64,000 nucleotides of DNA from Siphonodentalium dalli (taxonomy: Eukaryota; Mollusca; Scaphopoda; Gadilida; Siphonodentaliidae), in the NCBI GenBank assembly GCA_032622095.1, contig CP136069.1, positions 205,268,690 through 205,332,689 of the forward strand, written 5' to 3'. Shown here in pieces: positions 43,060 to 53,309 of the stretch. Below the pieces are notes generated by a model. The model was given only the letters and a program-made list of their open reading frames with translations. It did not search any database and was not told where the DNA came from. Made by a program: the position numbers and the translations under genes. Numbering within the stretch: position 1 is the first letter of the stretch; each line of letters opens with the position of its first letter.

Positions 43060-43613
43060 TGCAGGGGGGGGGGTGGAAAAAAGTTTTTTCCGGGCACATA
43101 TGCCGGGGTGGGTGGGTGGTCGATAGGACCAACAAACAATTTTTTCCGCAACTCAAAAATATTTTTCCTGCAAGTCTTTTTGACTGTTTTTGCAATGAGT
43201 TTGGCTTAAAACACATCTATATGTCAATATTAACATAATGACAAATTTCATGATGATCAGACAAACAGTATAGCCTGTAGCCCATGCTAATGGATTGAAT
43301 TTTGAAATCCAAGATGGCTGCTGGCAGCCATGTTTTTTTTGACTGAATGACCCCAAAATGACTTGTTCCTATTTACATGTCAATGTTAACATCCATGACT
43401 AATAGTATGCACAGAAATTCATAAACAGCTGTTTACAGTGATTTCCCCCCCCCCCCCCCGCAAATCTCTGTTTTAGTGTTTAAAGGGGGGTGGGTGTCCA
43501 AAAATGGTCGGAAAAAACTGCCAAAAATTTGGACGCGGGGGTGGGTGGATCCCAAGAAGGGTCAAAAGTCAAAAATCAGCATATGTGCCTGCAAATTTTT
43601 TCCGACCCCCCCC
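43060..43613. repeat. inverted-repeat element containing an S-unit fragment
   Basis: GGTGGAAAAAAGTTTTTTCC with GGGCACATATGC at 43071-43103 is inverted at 43578-43610 (GCATATGTGCC, AAATTTTTTCCGACCCCCC). Between them, 43220-43410 matches the 165-bp unit of the S-element (CAAGATGGCTGCTGGCAGCC, CCCCAAAATGACTTGTTCC). A poly-C run lies at about 43445-43459. Confidence 0.6.
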
Positions 43614-43677
43614 TGATGAGTGAGGAACTATAAAGAATAAACTGGAATAAACAGTAAAATGAAGGACAGCCATATAA

Positions 43678-43891
43678 TGCATGACTGGAGCTTCCTGAAA
43701 TTTTGTGAAAATCCTGTGCCAATGCATTGTTAGAGCCTCGCATATATAACAGAATTCATTGGTCTAACAATATTTACCTTGACCTTGTAAACCAGTGATA
43801 CCTCCCTATGGGAAACTCGCATATATAAGAGAATGCACTGGCACAGGGTCTTTAATAATGCACCAACAATGCTTCCGCCAGGAAAGTGTTA
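43678..43891. mobile_element. TTAA-MITE-2, eroded copy
   Basis: GCATGACTGGAGCTTCCTGA to CCGCCAGGAAAGTGTTAA. Both palindromes have deletions: the left has lost its left arm interior, and the right lacks CATTCTCTTATATA. Confidence 0.78.
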
Positions 43892-44082
43892 AATGTAGAA
43901 AACAGAAAATTGTGTGTCATACATTATGTTTAAGTGAATATAATTTGATCTTGGGATAATGTATCTTTATTCATGCCATTTTATGAAGCATAAACAGGTA
44001 TTTTGTGCGCTCTATACAATGACCAGCCAATAGGGTGACTTGGGAGAAATCTTCCCCTAAAATTTGCTATATATAGAGGATC

Positions 44083-44738
44083 TCCAATGAGTTATGTTTA
44101 GATATAAGATTTTATGAAACAAGTTTGATAAATTTGATTCGCAATAAGTCATAGACGAGTTGTGAATCAAATTTATCAAACGAGTTTCAAAAAAATCTTA
44201 TATCCCAACATAACGAGTTGAAGAACTTGAATAAACTAGAGCTTTATGCCTTTTTAACAAATCAAAATCCTTAAAAAGCTGCAAAATGCATACATTTACA
44301 GTGTTGGCTGAGACACTTCGCAATTGAATACAAGCGGCTGGAGATGGAAAATATAGTCCCCCCAATTTGCCTGTTTGTTTTTTGGATCCATTTTCATTAC
44401 TGCAATGAAGTTGGACAAAAATTTAACTTTAATGAATAAAAGGCTAACATTTTGCATTGTCTGGTGTTGGTGTCATGAATGGCTTTTCGAAATAGTATCA
44501 ATCTGCCTGAATCAATGTAAAGACGTGCAGTTATTTTGTTGCCAAGTGTAGCCCTCCAAATTAGGAAAAATGTCCCATGGGAAAATTAGCGCTGAGGCCT
44601 GTTAGCACTGAGGCCTGTTAGATTCCACATGTTGCTTATTAGTCTGGTCCAGTTCAAGGACTGCAAGTGAGAGATAAGGAAATATGTAATGTTTTTTTTA
44701 ATGATATAACAGGGGTTTCATGTGATATAAATATTTAT
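44083..44738. repeat. R2 dispersed repeat, uninterrupted copy
   Basis: TATAGAGGATCTCCAATGAG starts it. A foldback around CTTATATCCCAACATAACGA (44100-44220) follows, then GAGCTTTATGCCTTTTTAAC, CAATTTGCCTGTTTGTTTTT and ATTTTGCATTGTCTGGTGTT. The second copy is at 56862. Confidence 0.75.
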
Positions 44739-44864
44739 CATAGGGACAAGTGATTTATCTCTCATATACCAGTATCCATGTGTCCAAACAGCATATTCAA
44801 AGCTTATTTACTCATTATAATGGTGTACTTAATCATTATAATGGTTTTGTAAATGGGCTCTTAA

Positions 44865-45306
44865 CCCTTTACCCAACAAAACGGCCAAATACGCCCAAAT
44901 AAAGCTTCAACAGCCTAAAATATCTTCAGTCTGTCTCAATAACACCATACAAATATGGATATCATTGGAACCGGTTCATTGACTACATTGTGATGGTTAC
45001 AGTTATACCCTGTGCCAATGCATTCTCTTATATATGCGAGTCGACCATAGGTAGCCTCGCATATATAAGAGAATGCATTGGCCTAAAAAAACTTTTTACC
45101 ATTTTTCTTAAATTCTTTAACAATTTTATAATTTTTTCTTACAGTTTTTAACAATTTTTATAATAATTTTCTACATTCTTTGACAACTTTATCAGTTTTA
45201 ATATGTGTTAAGCCAATGCATTCTCTTATATATGCGAGGCGACCTATGGTCGACTCGCATATATAAGAGAATGCATTGGCACAGGGCCATTCTGTTGGGT
45301 AAAGGG
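44865..45306. mobile_element. TTAA-MITE-1 nested in R1
   Basis: TTAA at 44861-44864 and 45307-45310. CCCTTTACCCAACAAAACGG to GTTGGGTAAAGGG. Palindromes at 45016-45085 and 45214-45282. Confidence 0.94.
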
Positions 45307-45467
45307 TTAATTGTGTTGCATAATACTCATTGGATCATAGACGGTTGATACACAGTGTAAATATGACTAAAGCCAACACAACTAGATATAATTCTACTTT
45401 TCCCTTATATTTATTCAAATAGGGAGAAGTGACTTCTCCCAATTTGAAACCTCTGGGTTGTCCCACA

Positions 45468-45583
45468 GGTCCCCAAAACAAAAATCAACCCCACCCCCAA
45501 TAGTACTTACCGGTAATCCTATAGAATTAAGTACTATTGGGGTGGGGTAAATTTTTGTTTTGGGAACCTGTGGGTTGTCCCTG
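45468..45583. repeat. foldback with about 45-bp arms
   Basis: CCCAAAACAAAAATCAACCC and CCCCCAATAGTACTTA pair with TAAGTACTATTGGGGTGGGG and AAATTTTTGTTTTGGG. The loop is CCGGTAATCCTATAGAAT. It lies at the R1 right border. Confidence 0.88.
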
Positions 45584-45647
45584 GACCTATACCTACCTTG
45601 GTGGTCGTTTTTTTGAATTTATAATCTGAACATTTGCTAACATACCA

Positions 45648-45900
45648 TTTCTATAGTAAATACCCATTGATGAATAGTAATCCCTTAGGAAATGTTCAGA
45701 TAGTAAATTCAACAATCGACAATAGGCCATTTATTGAACTTATTACCTGAACATTTCCCTCCAATAAATAGGACTCGTTCTGCACTTTTATTATCTGTCG
45801 TCTGCTTATTTTTCCTGAACACCCCTCCAGATTAATAATAGAATATTCCAATGTATACTTTTATAACTGAGTGGGAGAATCCTTTTCAGTAAAGAAAGGG
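45648..45900. mobile_element. TTAA-MITE-4 copy without amplified end
   Basis: TTTCTATAGTAAATACCCAT, GGAAATGTTCAGATAGTAAA, TTATTGAACTTATTACCTGA and CTTTTCAGTAAAGAAAGGG. It has one copy of the unit that is repeated seven times at 3502-3990. Confidence 0.72.
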
Positions 45901-46139
45901 TTAGGATATTTTGTTTTATTTTGCCGAGACACAGATGAATAGCTGTTTTAGAGGTACTACGAAAACCTGTACAAATAATTACATCCGATCATCCGCAGTG
46001 TGTTTATTTGGTACAGATGCACTTTATCAGGGGTTATCAGGGGGGAGTTATCAGGGCTAATCAGGTTAATCAGGGGTAATTATGTGTAATCAAACCCATT
46101 TTCGGAGCACATTCCAAGTTAAATTGGGAAGATATACAC
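45901..46139. other. unassigned sequence with a short TCAGG repeat
   Basis: TATCAGGGG/AATCAGGTTAATCAGGGG repeats at 46026-46085. No gene recognised. Confidence 0.5.
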
Positions 46140-46143
46140 TTAA

Positions 46144-46402
46144 CCCTTCCATAATTGGAGCTACCTGAAATTTTGAAAAAACCCTGTGCCAGTGCATTCT
46201 CTTATATATATGGGAGTCTCCCATAGGGAGCCTTGCATATATAAGAGAATAGATTGGCCTAAAAATATCTACCTTGACCTTGAAAGCCAATTAATGCATT
46301 CTCTTATATATGCGAGACTCCCTATGGGAGAGTGCCATATATAAGAGAATGTACTGGCACATGATATTTAATGCTGCACCAGCGCTGCTCCATCATGAAA
46401 GG
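46144..46402. mobile_element. TTAA-MITE-2 full-length copy
   Basis: CCCTTCCATAATTGGAGCTA after TTAA (46140-46143), ending TCCATCATGAAAGG before ATAA. Palindromes at 46192-46258 (loop GGAGTCTCCCATAGGGAGCC) and about 46289-46356. Confidence 0.88.
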
Positions 46403-46572
46403 ATAAATAACCATCTAATATTAATACAATTTAAGATTCTCAAACTTCATCATCTAAATTAACAAGCATATCACTTTATTATCAATAATTTGCTTTTGAT
46501 AAAAAAACAACTAAGAAATATGAAATAAAATCTTCTCTCTAAATTCATGCATAACTTCTGTACTGGGATAAA
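46403..46572. other. unassigned AT-rich sequence
   Basis: No feature recognised. Confidence 0.4.
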
Positions 46573-46574
46573 CC

Positions 46575-47312
46575 TTCTCGCATGGGGCCAGCCTCGAGAT
46601 TGTAGTTATGCATGGGGCCAGCCTTGAGATTGTAGTTACGCATGGGGCCAGCCTAGAGGTTGTAGTTATGCATGGGGCCAGCCTCGAGATTGTAGTTACG
46701 CATGGGGCCAGCCTAGAGGTTGTAGTTATGCATGGGGCCAGCTTCGAGGGCCAACATCGAGGTTGTAGTTATGCAGGGGCCAACGTCGAGATTGTAGTTA
46801 TGCAGGGGCCAGCTTCGAGGTTGTAGTTATGCAGGGGCCAACATCGAGGTTGTAGTTATGCAGGGGCCAACGTCGAGGTTGTAGTTACGCAGGGGCCGGC
46901 CTTGATGTTGTAGTTATGCAGGGGCCAACCTCGAGGTTGTAGTTATGCAGGGGCCAACCTTGAGGTTGTAGTTATGCAGGGGCCAGCTTCGAGGGCCAGC
47001 GTCGAGGTTGTAGTTATGCAGGGGCCAACGTCGAGGTTGTAGTTATATGCAGGGGCCAACCTCAAGGTTGTAGTTATGCAGGGGCCAGCTTCAAGGTTGT
47101 AGTTATGCAGGGGCCAACGTCGAGGTTGTAGTTATGCGGGGGCCAGCTTCGAGGTTGTAGTTATGCAGGGGCCAACGTCGAGGTTGTAGTTATGCAGGGG
47201 CCAGCTTCGAGGTTGTAGTTATGCAGGGGCCAACCTCGAGGTTGTAGTTATGCAGGGGCCAACCTCGAGGTTGTAGTCACGCAGGGGCCAGCCTAGAGGT
47301 TGTAGTTACGCA
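46575..47312. repeat. minisatellite, 29-30-bp unit, about 25 copies
   Basis: The early unit is GGCCAGCCTCGAGATTGTAG with TTATGCATGG; the later unit is GGCCAGCTTCGAGGTTGTAG with TTATGCAGG. CpG-containing variants (AACGTCGAGG) are frequent. Partial units (GAGGGCCAACATCGAGG) show unequal crossover joints. Confidence 0.93.
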
Positions 47313-47459
47313 TTATATAAGTCATATTAATTATCTATAGTATCTTAATTTGTATGAGATGTTGTATATCTCTGACGTTATAATTTGGCAGCCACCATAT
47401 GCATGTGTATGGTAAAAACCAAACCATTATTTATTCGGTACCAGTCATCAAAATTTAAC

Positions 47460-47892
47460 CAAGCATGCAGATAGTGTGTGTCATTTGCAGAATGCGGTCC
47501 ACAGAGTGTGAGTTTAGTGACGCTATCCCACACAGTGGGCTAGCATCACCAAATTCACCCTATGGGAACGTCATTCTGCTCAGGCCTCAACTTCTATGGG
47601 AGTCCTAGGATCAGATTAAGTTCCCCAGTTGATGTTCTCCCATTAGTCACCTCGACTATACAATTTATCTTCTACAAATTAGGGGATATAGCAACTTCCC
47701 AGAAGGGAAAAAGTAACTAAAAACAAGGTTAATTTGAGACTATAGATATGTCCCAGAAGATGAGGTCTAAGCAGAATGAGGCCTTGAGAGGCTGAATTTA
47801 TTGATGCTAGCCCAATGTGCCGAATAGCATCATTAAACTCACTCTCTGGGGACCTCATTCTGCAAATGACAGACACACTAAATACGGGCTTG
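47460..47892. mobile_element. hAT-MITE-1 copy, target duplication 7 of 8
   Basis: CAAGCATGCAGATAGTGTGT to CACTAAATACGGGCTTG. AATTTAAC (47452-47459) and AATATAAC (47893-47900) flank it with one mismatch. Confidence 0.88.
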
Positions 47893-47964
47893 AATATAAC
47901 TATATGTGCATTAAAGCATCTATAATTTCTGTACTGGGATAAACCTTCTCATTTCAATTTGGAT

Positions 47965-48120
47965 GTCTGAATAACAAAGCTTATCACTATAATCGGATTT
48001 TGTGTTTAAATAAATGGAGGGTTTGCACCAACAAGATCATGTCAAGCTGAATAAATGTTGACATTCATATTACCACAACATTGTCAAGTCAGAAGACATC
48101 AAGTGCTACCCATATATTTC
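47965..48120. repeat. flank unit duplicated on both sides of the 66-bp array, left copy
   Basis: TAATCGGATTTTGTGTTTAA, ATGGAGGGTTTGCACCAACA and CTGAATAAATGTTGACATTC recur at 49853-49985, and partly at 48826. Confidence 0.8.
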
Positions 48121-48154
48121 ATGTTTGCAATCAGGGATTTAGATATTTAAGATA

Positions 48155-48775
48155 AAGCCTGAATTTAGTGTCTGATATCAATTTGCAGATGAGGTCCCCA
48201 GACAGTCAATTTAGTGACGTTACTCCGCATGGCGGGATAGTATCACCAAATTCACCCTCTGGGGACAGGGATGTGGCAACAGGGGGGGGGGGAGTCTCAC
48301 ACCCCCCCCCCCCCAGCTTTGGTTCATAAGTTTCAACAGTTGGAAATTTCACACCAACAATAGGTTGAAATGTTCTTGTAGTTTGATTTTTATATGCATA
48401 TTTTCTACTCTTGGGGGGGGGGGGGGGGTGTATGTTTGGAAATGTCCAACACTTGGAAAGCTTGTGTCCTGGTTCCTCCCCTGTGGCCAGTCAAAAACTG
48501 CTAGTTAATTTAAGAAAACAATATTGTCCCACATTTGGTCAACATTGTCATTGGAATTGTCATCAGTTTGAAATTTTCCAACATAAGTGGGGATGTCAGG
48601 TTTAACATTTTCAACTCTAGGAAGGCTTGAGGCTAGTCTAGATACTAGGATTTTGCGATTTTCTTGTTCAGATTTAACATTGTTTAACATCACCAACTTC
48701 AACTGGGGAACTTTAATCTGATCCAAGGTCTCCCATAGCAGTTGAGGCCTAAGCAGAATGAGGGCCCCAGAGACT
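48155..48775. mobile_element. hAT-MITE-1, split and eroded
   Basis: The left foldback (GAATTTAGTGTCTGATATCA to TTCACCCTCTGGGGAC) ends at 48267. Family middle text returns at 48690 (CACCAACTTCAACTGGGGAA, GCAGTTGAGGCCTAAGCAGA). Between lie G and C runs and repeated TTGGAAA/TCCAACA motifs of no known class. Confidence 0.65.
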
Positions 48776-48889
48776 TAATATTTTTGTTCCCATGCTATGA
48801 TGACTGAGAGAATGGAGATCAGATCAGGCTGAATAAATGTTGACATTCATGTCGCGTCATGAAAAGGATATAGGCCACAGTAGTTTTAT

Positions 48890-49830
48890 TAGTTGGTTTT
48901 AAGAACATGAGGGAATTATTAATTTTTTCCCATGCTATTACGACTGATAGAACGGTTTGGTGGATTTAGGAATATGAGGGAATTAATATTTTTTCCCATG
49001 CTATTACGACTGATAGAACGGTTTGGTGGTTTTATGAATATGAGGGAATTAATATTTTTTCCCCATGCTATTACAACTGATAGAAAGGTTTGGTGGTTTT
49101 ACGAACATGAGGAAATTAATATTCTTTCCCATGCTATTACGACTGATAGAAAGGTTTGGTGGTTTTACAAACATGAGGAAATTAATATTCTTTCCCATGC
49201 TATTACGACTGATAGAACGGTTTGGTGGTTTTATGAACATGAGGGAATTAATATTCTTTCCCATGCTATTATGACTGATACAACGGTTTGGTGGTTTTAC
49301 AAACATGAGGGAATTAATATTCTTTCCCATGCTATTACGACTGATAGAACGGTTTGGTTGTTTTACGAACATGATGGAATGAATATTTTTTTCCCATGCT
49401 ATTACGACTGCATGATAGAAAGGTTTGGTGGTTTTACAAACATGAGGGAATTAATATTCTTTCCCATGCTATTACGACTGATAGAACGGTTTGGTGGTTA
49501 TAAGAACATGAGGGAATTAATATTTTTTCCCATGCTATTACGACTGATAAAACGGTTTGGTGGTTTTATGAATATGTGGGAATTAAGATTTTTTTCCATG
49601 CTATTACGACTGATAGAACGGTTTGGTGGTTTTACAAACATGAGGTAATTAATATTCTTTCCCATGCTATTACGACTGATAGAACGGTTTGGTGGTTTTA
49701 TGAATATGAGGGAATTAAGATTTTTTCCCCATGCTATTACGACTGATAGAACGGTTTGGTGGTTTTAGCAACATGAGGGATATTTTTCCCATGCTATTAC
49801 GACTGATAGAGCGGTTTGGTGAGAAGTCCT
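48890..49830. repeat. minisatellite, 66-bp unit, about 14 copies
   Basis: Unit CCCATGCTATTACGACTGAT, AGAACGGTTTGGTGGTTTTA and CGAACATGAGGGAATTAATA, then TTCTTT. Because 66 is a multiple of three, frames stay open and give a 22-residue repeat (LLRLIERFGGFMNMRELIFF). Variants change length at homopolymers, which shifts the frame, so coding use is unlikely. Confidence 0.93.
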
Positions 49831-49844
49831 AATTGCCATCAGAC

Positions 49845-49990
49845 CAACACTATAATCGGATTTTGTGTGTAAATAAATGGAGGGTTTGCACAAACAAGAT
49901 CAGATAAGACTGAATAAATGTTGACATTCATGTTACAACAACATTGTCAGGTCAGAAGACATTGAGGGCTGACCCCATAAAATATGTGGT
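49845..49990. repeat. flank unit duplicated on both sides of the 66-bp array, right copy
   Basis: ATAATCGGATTTTGTGTGTA to ACAACATTGTCAGGTCAGAA, direct repeat of 47965-48120. The pair brackets about 1.9 kb. Confidence 0.8.
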
Positions 49991-50029
49991 CTGCAAGTAC
50001 CCACTCAGGAATATAGCAATATGGGGAGA

Positions 50030-50477
50030 GGGGTCCCAGATGTTCCCAGGGGTCCCAGAGGTCCCCACAGGGTGAATTTAGTGACGCTATCCCGCATAGC
50101 GTCACTAACATCACTAAATTCACCCTCTGGGAACCACACTCTGCTTTGGCATCATCTTCTCTGGAAAGTTTCTATATCATCAAAGTTCTATAGAACCTTC
50201 TTCACATAGATTCTATTTCTTTTTTAGTTTAGTTTCTCTATATCCCCAAATTGGCAGACGACACATTGCATAATCGAGATTCCCAATAGGTGTATATCAC
50301 AATATTCATCATTTGGGTTTTGGGAACTTCAATCTGAGTCTATGTCTCCCATAGCAGATGAGGCCATGCAGAATGAGGTCCGCAGAGGGTAAATTTGGTG
50401 ATGCTATCCCACTATATACTAAATTCACCCTCTGGGAACCTCGTTCTGCAAATGACACCACAATAAACTCAGGCTTG
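50030..50477. mobile_element. hAT-MITE-1, left terminus missing
   Basis: Starts in the left foldback (GAGGTCCCCACAGGGTGAAT), keeps the long-form middle (ACATAGATTCTATTTCTTTT, GCATAATCGAGATTCCCAAT) and ends AATAAACTCAGGCTTG. Confidence 0.85.
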
Positions 50478-50488
50478 AGTGTAGCATA

Positions 50489-50703
50489 CAGTAATGCTCT
50501 AAGTAATCGACTTCTTAACCACAGCAGAATTATGGGTAACTTTTCAAGATTTAGTCGGAAATATGGCTTGTTGCCATTCATCGGAAAGCTCTCCCCCCGA
50601 GAGCTGTCCGATGAATGGCAACAAGCCATATTTCCGACTAAATCCTGAAAAGTTACCCATAATTCTGCTGTGGTTAAGAAGTCGATTACTTAGAGCATTA
50701 CTG
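50489..50703. mobile_element. TA-MITE-1 full-length copy (215 bp)
   Basis: TA at 50487-50488 and 50704-50705. CAGTAATGCTCTAAGTAATC to AGAGCATTACTG. GCTCTAA on one side and TTAGAGC on the other are matched changes. Confidence 0.94.
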
Positions 50704-50705
50704 TA

Positions 50706-51850
50706 ATAATATGCCTAACATGAGGGCCGGTGCATGATAATATCAAGGATATACAGGATTAGAAAATATATATATGCACATATAGCGATATACTCACCGA
50801 AGTTAACAATATAACGCCCTGTTACAGGTTATAACTAAGAATGAAAGAACACAATCTATTACATCCAACGGTACCATGGGTATGTCCACAAAGGATAATC
50901 CGTCCCGATCCGACAATGAAAACTATGCACACAAAAACCAAACATGCGGTTTACTTAATGCCAACCCATCTTGTGACAAAACATCAGAATGAAAAATTTC
51001 TGTAATAGCATTTGATAATCCTTTGAACGATCCCAATAAAAGACCTGAAACTCCTGATGAAACGTTCTCTAGTGCAACTATAATGTGTGTAGAGAAGTTA
51101 CTATTTTTCACAGATGTACCGCTCTCTCCTTGCTTAATTTTAAAATATGTCCAAATAATCAGAATGAAGTACCAAATATCCCAACTGAAAGCATGAAGTG
51201 TAGGAATAATAAAGAAAAGTTTGTTTTTCACGAAGGAACAACACTCTCCTTCATTGTCACAATGAAGAACAAAATCTGCTGGAGAAAGCTTTCCTAGTGT
51301 AAATATAATGTCTGATTTGTCACTGAGGTACCTCTCTCTTCTGTCTTGATCTTAATATAAGTCCATATAAATCAGTAAAATCACTATGAAGAGCTAAATC
51401 TCCAGCAGAAGGCTAATCTCCAGTGTGAATACAATGTGGAGAGAATATGATTTGTCACCGATGTCCCTCTCTCTCCTATCACTATAAAGAACTAAATATC
51501 CTCGAATATTATTGAGAAGTTTTGATTTTTCACTGAACCACACTCTTCTTGCATCAATGTCACTATAAGAACTAAATCTCCAGCAGAAAGCTAATTCACT
51601 AGTGTAAATATAAAGTCTGATTTTTTTTCACCGATGTACCTCACTCTCCTGTCTCGATCTTAAAACATGTCCAGCCAAACAACAATGTAAATTCTATAAC
51701 CTATTATGGTAGTTATTAAGCATGTGGCAAAAATCAGAATGAGAAAGACGTTAAATTGGAGGGGAGTATTGTTGGTGACAAATAGCCGGCAGAAAATAAT
51801 GGTCCCATAACAACAGACGATGTTTGAATGAGGCTGGGACTCAAGCTAGT
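50706..51850. other. unassigned sequence with loose internal repeats
   Basis: Between 51060 and 51680 short blocks recur irregularly: AGTGTAAATATAATGTCTGA, CCGATGTACCTC or CAGATGTACCGC, CTCTCCTGTCTTGATCTTAA and CTAAATCTCCAGCAGAA. They may be an old tandem repeat of 100-130 bp. The minus-strand open frame at 50923-51231 falls partly inside and has no known domain. Confidence 0.45.
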
Positions 51851-51854
51851 TAAT

Positions 51855-51956
51855 CCGACTGACATAAAGGCTCCTGTCCCCCACGTTACCTGCCTCGCAT
51901 GTTAACCGACTGACATAAAGGCTCCTGTCCCCCACGTTACCTGCCTCGCATGTTAA
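51855..51956. repeat. perfect 51-bp tandem duplication
   Basis: CCGACTGACATAAAGGCTCC, TGTCCCCCACGTTACCTGCC and TCGCATGTTAA occur twice without a mismatch, so it is recent. Confidence 0.92.
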
Positions 51957-51992
51957 AATCTAATTTATCAATTCATCTGAGGCAACAGCGAT

Positions 51993-52080
51993 TTAACCTT
52001 CCATGACTGGAGCTTCCTAAAATTTTGCAAAAAACCTTGTGCCAATGAATTCTCTTATATAATTATGTGAGACTCCCAAT
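51993..52080. mobile_element. TTAA-MITE-2, left fragment
   Basis: CCTTCCATGACTGGAGCTTC, then CCTTGTGCCAATGAATTCTC and a partial palindrome arm. Confidence 0.75.
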
Positions 52081-52132
52081 AAAGCCAATATGAACAAAAT
52101 GATAAATTAACATCCCCTCCCGACCCTATTTT

Positions 52133-52489
52133 CAGGGGCGCCGGAAGCATCCAAGGGCAGGGGGGGCAGAGCCTACAAAAAAGGGCATTTTCTCCGCAAA
52201 CTCGGGAAAATAACCATAAATTCATTGTTGCAAAAATCCCTATTTTAATGGTATTTGTCGGTTTTTATGGCCGTTTTGTGATAAAATTGACAAAAAAATT
52301 AATATTCCTTGTGAAATTGGTGGTATTTGGACCCAAAAAGTCACATTTTGCTATAAAAACACCGAGATTAAACACACAAAAAGCATTTTCTGTCTCCAGA
52401 AAAATGGCAAGTCCTGCCCCCGCTCGCCCCCCTTGGTCAAGGGCAGGGGGGTCAGCTGCCCCCTCTGCCCCCCTCTTCCGGCGCCCCTG
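52133..52489. mobile_element. hAT-MITE-2 copy 2 (357 bp) with perfect 8-bp duplication
   Basis: CAGGGGCGCCGGAAG to CTTCCGGCGCCCCTG, flanked by CCTATTTT at 52125-52132 and 52490-52497. Internal sequence closely matches copy 1. Confidence 0.95.
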
Positions 52490-52766
52490 CCTATTTTTAG
52501 TCCCCGCCTCAATTTTTTTTAAGAAATGGATGTTGATTTGCTTGCATTCCATAGAGTAAAGATACAAGTTTGTCTGACATTTTGTGTAAATTTAATTTGG
52601 ATATCTTTTATGTAAGCATTTTTCTCATGCCTTAACCGTCAACTTACATTTCATTGACTCATTAATTAGTCTATTTTGATCAAATTGGACGATCAAAATC
52701 ACCTCGTATTCTGATACTGCTTCAAGCCTTCAATACCTACAACTGTCCATGATAATTTACATTAGG
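52490..52766. other. unassigned sequence
   Basis: No gene recognised. Confidence 0.4.
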
Positions 52767-52767
52767 A

Positions 52768-53061
52768 TTGATTGATTGATTGATTGGGGTTTATTGTCGC
52801 TTTAGCTAATAAGGCCATATCACGACATTGCCAGTTTTAGTGGTGGAGGAAATCCGCACACTTGCGACTAATCTAACAGTGATTTCAATGGCTGATAAAC
52901 TCGTCAACCATGTGCGAGTAACTGGCAACTCCACCAGATAACGATTTCGAGTTACAAAGTCCACGATGGAAACATGTGGATTTGAACCCTTATCGCCAGC
53001 GCTGGAGGGCGAAACGGCTTGGAGTGGCACCCCTAACCGATTGAGCCACCGAGGCCCCCCC
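52768..53061 (-). mobile_element. tRNA-derived SINE, intact, with 13-bp target duplication
   Basis: Read on the minus strand from 53061: GGCCTCGGTGGCTCAATCGG (A box, complement of 53037-53048) and, about 50 bp on, GGTTCAAATCC (B box, 52988-52978). These are the RNA polymerase III internal promoter of a tRNA-like head. The body runs through GGCAATGTCGTGATATGGCC to AATAAACCCCAATCAATCAA, a (CAAT)n 3' tail. ATTTACATTAGGA flanks both ends exactly (52755-52767 and 53062-53074), the mark of LINE-machinery insertion. The parent tRNA is not identified. Confidence 0.94.
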
Positions 53062-53094
53062 ATTTACATTAGGAAGAATAAAATATAACAAATA

Positions 53095-53190
53095 AAATTC
53101 GCCCTCCCTGCCCTCCATGCACTCCCTGCCCTCCCTGCCCTGCCCTCCCTGCCCTGCCCTCCCTGCCCGCCCTCCCTGCCCTCCCGCCAC
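53095..53190. repeat. CCCTCCCTGC simple repeat
   Basis: CTGCCCTCCCTGCCCTGCCC and variants; strongly pyrimidine-biased on the plus strand. Confidence 0.85.
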
Positions 53191-53309
53191 ATTTCTCTGA
53201 AAAAGTTGGATGTAAATCTAGCAATTTATTTATATTGGCCTAAACCAAATTTTTTTTTGCAGTTTGGGAAAAACTTGTTGGATAGATTCCTAACACAGTC
53301 TATTAAATT

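Larger units (their letters stand above)
44018..45470. repeat. R1 dispersed repeat with two nested insertions
   Basis: R1 text GGGTGACTTGGGAGAAATCT stops at 44082 and resumes at about 44740 (GTGATTTATCTCTCATATAC). It stops again at GTAAATGGGCTCTTAA (44864) and resumes at TTAATTGTGTTGCATAATAC (45307). It ends with AGGGAGAAGTGACTTCTCCC and GAAACCTCTGGGTTGTCCC. Confidence 0.78.

Noticed and set aside
17936-48430. Long G or C runs (17938, 42309, 43445, 48280, 48413) as functional G-rich motifs
   Set aside because: They are single homopolymers without the spacing of a quadruplex cluster and are prone to sequencing error.
48932-49648. 238-codon open frame with a 22-residue repeat
   Set aside because: It is a 66-bp minisatellite; reverse and shifted frames are open too, and unit length varies at homopolymers. 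No start context, splice signals or known domain.
52248-52567. About 100-codon open frames on both strands
   Set aside because: They lie within or overlap the hAT-MITE-2 copy, and the same frame recurs in the other copy.
52990-53060. Possible functional tRNA gene on the minus strand
   Set aside because: A and B boxes are present, but the sequence continues into a SINE body with an (CAAT)n tail and target duplication, so it is a SINE head.
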